The position numbers and the translations under genes are program-made. Under the pieces are notes generated by a model. The model saw only the letters and a list, made by a program, of their open reading frames with translations. It was not told where the DNA came from and did not search any database. DNA of 24,482 nucleotides from Ruminococcaceae bacterium UBA4306. Lineage in GTDB: Bacteria > Bacillota > Clostridia > Oscillospirales > Acutalibacteraceae. Of this stretch, positions 23,282 to 24,482 are shown piece by piece. Numbering within the stretch: position 1 is the first letter of the stretch; every line of letters starts with the position of its first letter. Location: NCBI GenBank assembly GCA_002394725.1, contig DGUQ01000156.1, positions 1-24,482 of the forward strand. Direction: 5' to 3'.

Positions 23282-24355
23282 ATGAACATGAGTAAACAAA
23301 CCATTGATTTAAACGGAAAAACAATACTGGTAACGGGATCCCCCGGATTTATCGGAGCGAATCTGGTCATCAGACTGCTCAGGGAGTTAACGGCCGGCAG
23401 GGTCATATCCTTTGACAGCATGAACGACTACTACGATCCGAAGCTGAAGGAATACAGACTGAGCAAGATCGAGGAGGCGGCAAAGGCTTCACCGGTCAGC
23501 CACGTCTTTATCCGTGGGAATCTTGCGGATAAGACGCTGGTGGATCGGGTGTTTGAAGCATACAAGCCTGCCGTCGTTGTCAATCTCGCGGCGCAGGCAG
23601 GCGTCCGCTACTCGATCGATCATCCCGATGTGTATATCGAGAGCAATCTGATCGGCTTCTTTCACATTTTGGAGGCGTGCAGACATAACCCTGTCGAGCA
23701 TCTGGTTTATGCGTCCAGCTCCAGTGTTTACGGCGGCAACAAAAAGGTGCCGTTCAGCGTGGAGGACAAGGTGGACAATCCGGTCAGCCTGTATGCCGCT
23801 ACCAAGAAGAGCAATGAGCTGCTGGCGCACAGCTATTCCAAGCTGTATAATATCCCCTCGACCGGACTGCGCTTTTTCACGGTTTACGGCCCTGCCGGAC
23901 GTCCGGATATGTTCTACTTCAGCGCGACGCAGAGACTCAGCCGCGGTGAGAAGATTCAGATATTCAACTACGGCAACTGCAAGCGTGACTTCACCTATAT
24001 TGACGATATCGTCGAGGGCGTTTACCGCGTGATGCAGGGAGCGCCCGAGAAGGCAGTCGGAGAGGATGACCTGCCGCTGCCGCCGTATGCCGTCTACAAT
24101 ATCGGCGGCGGAACGCCGGAGAACCTGCTGGACTATATCGGTACCTTGCAGGAGGAATTGGTCAGAGCGGGCGTTCTGCCCGAGGACTATGACTTTGAGG
24201 GTCACCGTGAGTTGGTCGGTATGCAGCCGGGCGATGTTCCCGTGACCTATGCCGATTCAACAGCGCTGGAGCGCGACTACGGCTTTACGCCGAAGATCGG
24301 GATCCGCGAGGGGCTGAGAGCCTTTGCCGAATGGTACAAAACGTATTACGGATAA
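23282..24355 (+). CDS. UDP-glucuronate 4-epimerase-like NAD-dependent epimerase
   Basis: A 357-residue extended short-chain epimerase. The cofactor loop is TGSPGFIG (18-25), a Ser-Pro variant of the usual TGAAGFIG. SMNDYYDPKLKEYRL (46-60) is characteristic of UDP-glucuronate 4-epimerases (CapI/Cap1J). QAGVRYSI near 105-112, the catalytic Tyr171/Lys175 pair, and RFFTVYGPAGRPDM also fit that subgroup. It would interconvert UDP-glucuronate and UDP-galacturonate, supplying an acidic sugar. Starts at 23282 and 23288 are both possible behind AGGATAAG. It is the last gene before the terminator at 24401. No UDP-glucose dehydrogenase is in the window, so UDP-glucuronate must come from elsewhere. Confidence 0.87.
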   Translation: MNMSKQTIDLNGKTILVTGSPGFIGANLVIRLLRELTAGRVISFDSMNDYYDPKLKEYRLSKIEEAAKASPVSHVFIRGNLADKTLVDRVFEAYKPAVVVNLAAQAGVRYSIDHPDVYIESNLIGFFHILEACRHNPVEHLVYASSSSVYGGNKKVPFSVEDKVDNPVSLYAATKKSNELLAHSYSKLYNIPSTGLRFFTVYGPAGRPDMFYFSATQRLSRGEKIQIFNYGNCKRDFTYIDDIVEGVYRVMQGAPEKAVGEDDLPLPPYAVYNIGGGTPENLLDYIGTLQEELVRAGVLPEDYDFEGHRELVGMQPGDVPVTYADSTALERDYGFTPKIGIREGLRAFAEWYKTYYG

Positions 24356-24400
24356 TACGTCGGATGACGTCGATCATCCAGATAATTTTACGACAGACAT

Positions 24401-24440
24401 AAAGCCGATGACAACCTACACAAGCGTTGTCATCGGCTTT
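24401..24440 (+). terminator. Intrinsic terminator of the rmlA operon
   Basis: Perfect 15-base arms, AAAGCCGATGACAAC (24401-24415) and GTTGTCATCGGCTTT (24426-24440), surround a 10-base loop and are followed by TATAAT. The stem starts 46 bases after the epimerase stop. The T-tract is short but the stem is strong. No gene is visible in the remaining 42 bases. Confidence 0.85.
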
Positions 24441-24482
24441 TATAATGGCGATTATTCATACTAAGTAGCAATAAAACACTTT

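Overview
The window is part of a surface-polysaccharide (capsule or other exopolysaccharide) locus. Strong AGGAGG-type ribosome binding sites, occasional TTG and GTG starts, a sigma-A-type promoter and the protein flavour suggest a Firmicute, probably a gut Clostridia/Ruminococcus-like bacterium. No marker gene proves this. No rRNA, tRNA, CRISPR array, transposase or integrase was seen.

Left operon (1 to about 16335, all + strand, tightly packed). It opens with an organic-acid module: a 5'-truncated HMGL-like aldolase, a D-2-hydroxyacid dehydrogenase, a membrane O-acyltransferase, and the beta and alpha subunits of a class I fumarase/tartrate-dehydratase-type hydro-lyase. The alpha gene looks frameshifted at its 3' end. 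Next come a GT9 heptosyltransferase-like protein, hldD and hldE, then a GT4 glycosyltransferase, a Wzy-like polymerase, a pyruvyl-transferase-family protein, a Wzx flippase, a MurB paralogue and a second membrane acyltransferase. gmhA and gmhB close the operon. GmhA, HldE, GmhB and HldD together form the complete route from sedoheptulose 7-phosphate to ADP-L-glycero-beta-D-manno-heptose, and the GT9 enzyme is the obvious user.

Middle island (16302 to about 19940). A strong, probably bidirectional terminator separates the left operon from two minus-strand genes: a small XRE regulator and an 806-residue fusion of a left-handed beta-helix acyltransferase, an acyl carrier protein and an AMP-forming acid ligase. 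To their right lies a shrunken, decayed tandem copy of the same regulator-fusion-terminator unit, about 2.8 kb collapsed to about 0.45 kb by internal deletions. It is followed by short direct repeats and non-coding sequence.

Right operon (19939 to 24440, + strand). A near-consensus promoter drives rmlA, rmlB, a PF14907-type nucleotidyltransferase-fold protein and a UDP-glucuronate 4-epimerase-like enzyme, ending at a strong terminator.

Working model: sugar nucleotides (ADP-heptose, dTDP-4-keto-6-deoxyglucose, UDP-galacturonate) feed the glycosyltransferases. The repeat unit is flipped by Wzx and polymerised by Wzy. It may be decorated with acyl groups, with pyruvate, and perhaps with an uncommon hydroxy acid made by the left module and activated by the ligase-ACP-acyltransferase fusion. 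The hydroxy-acid link is inference.
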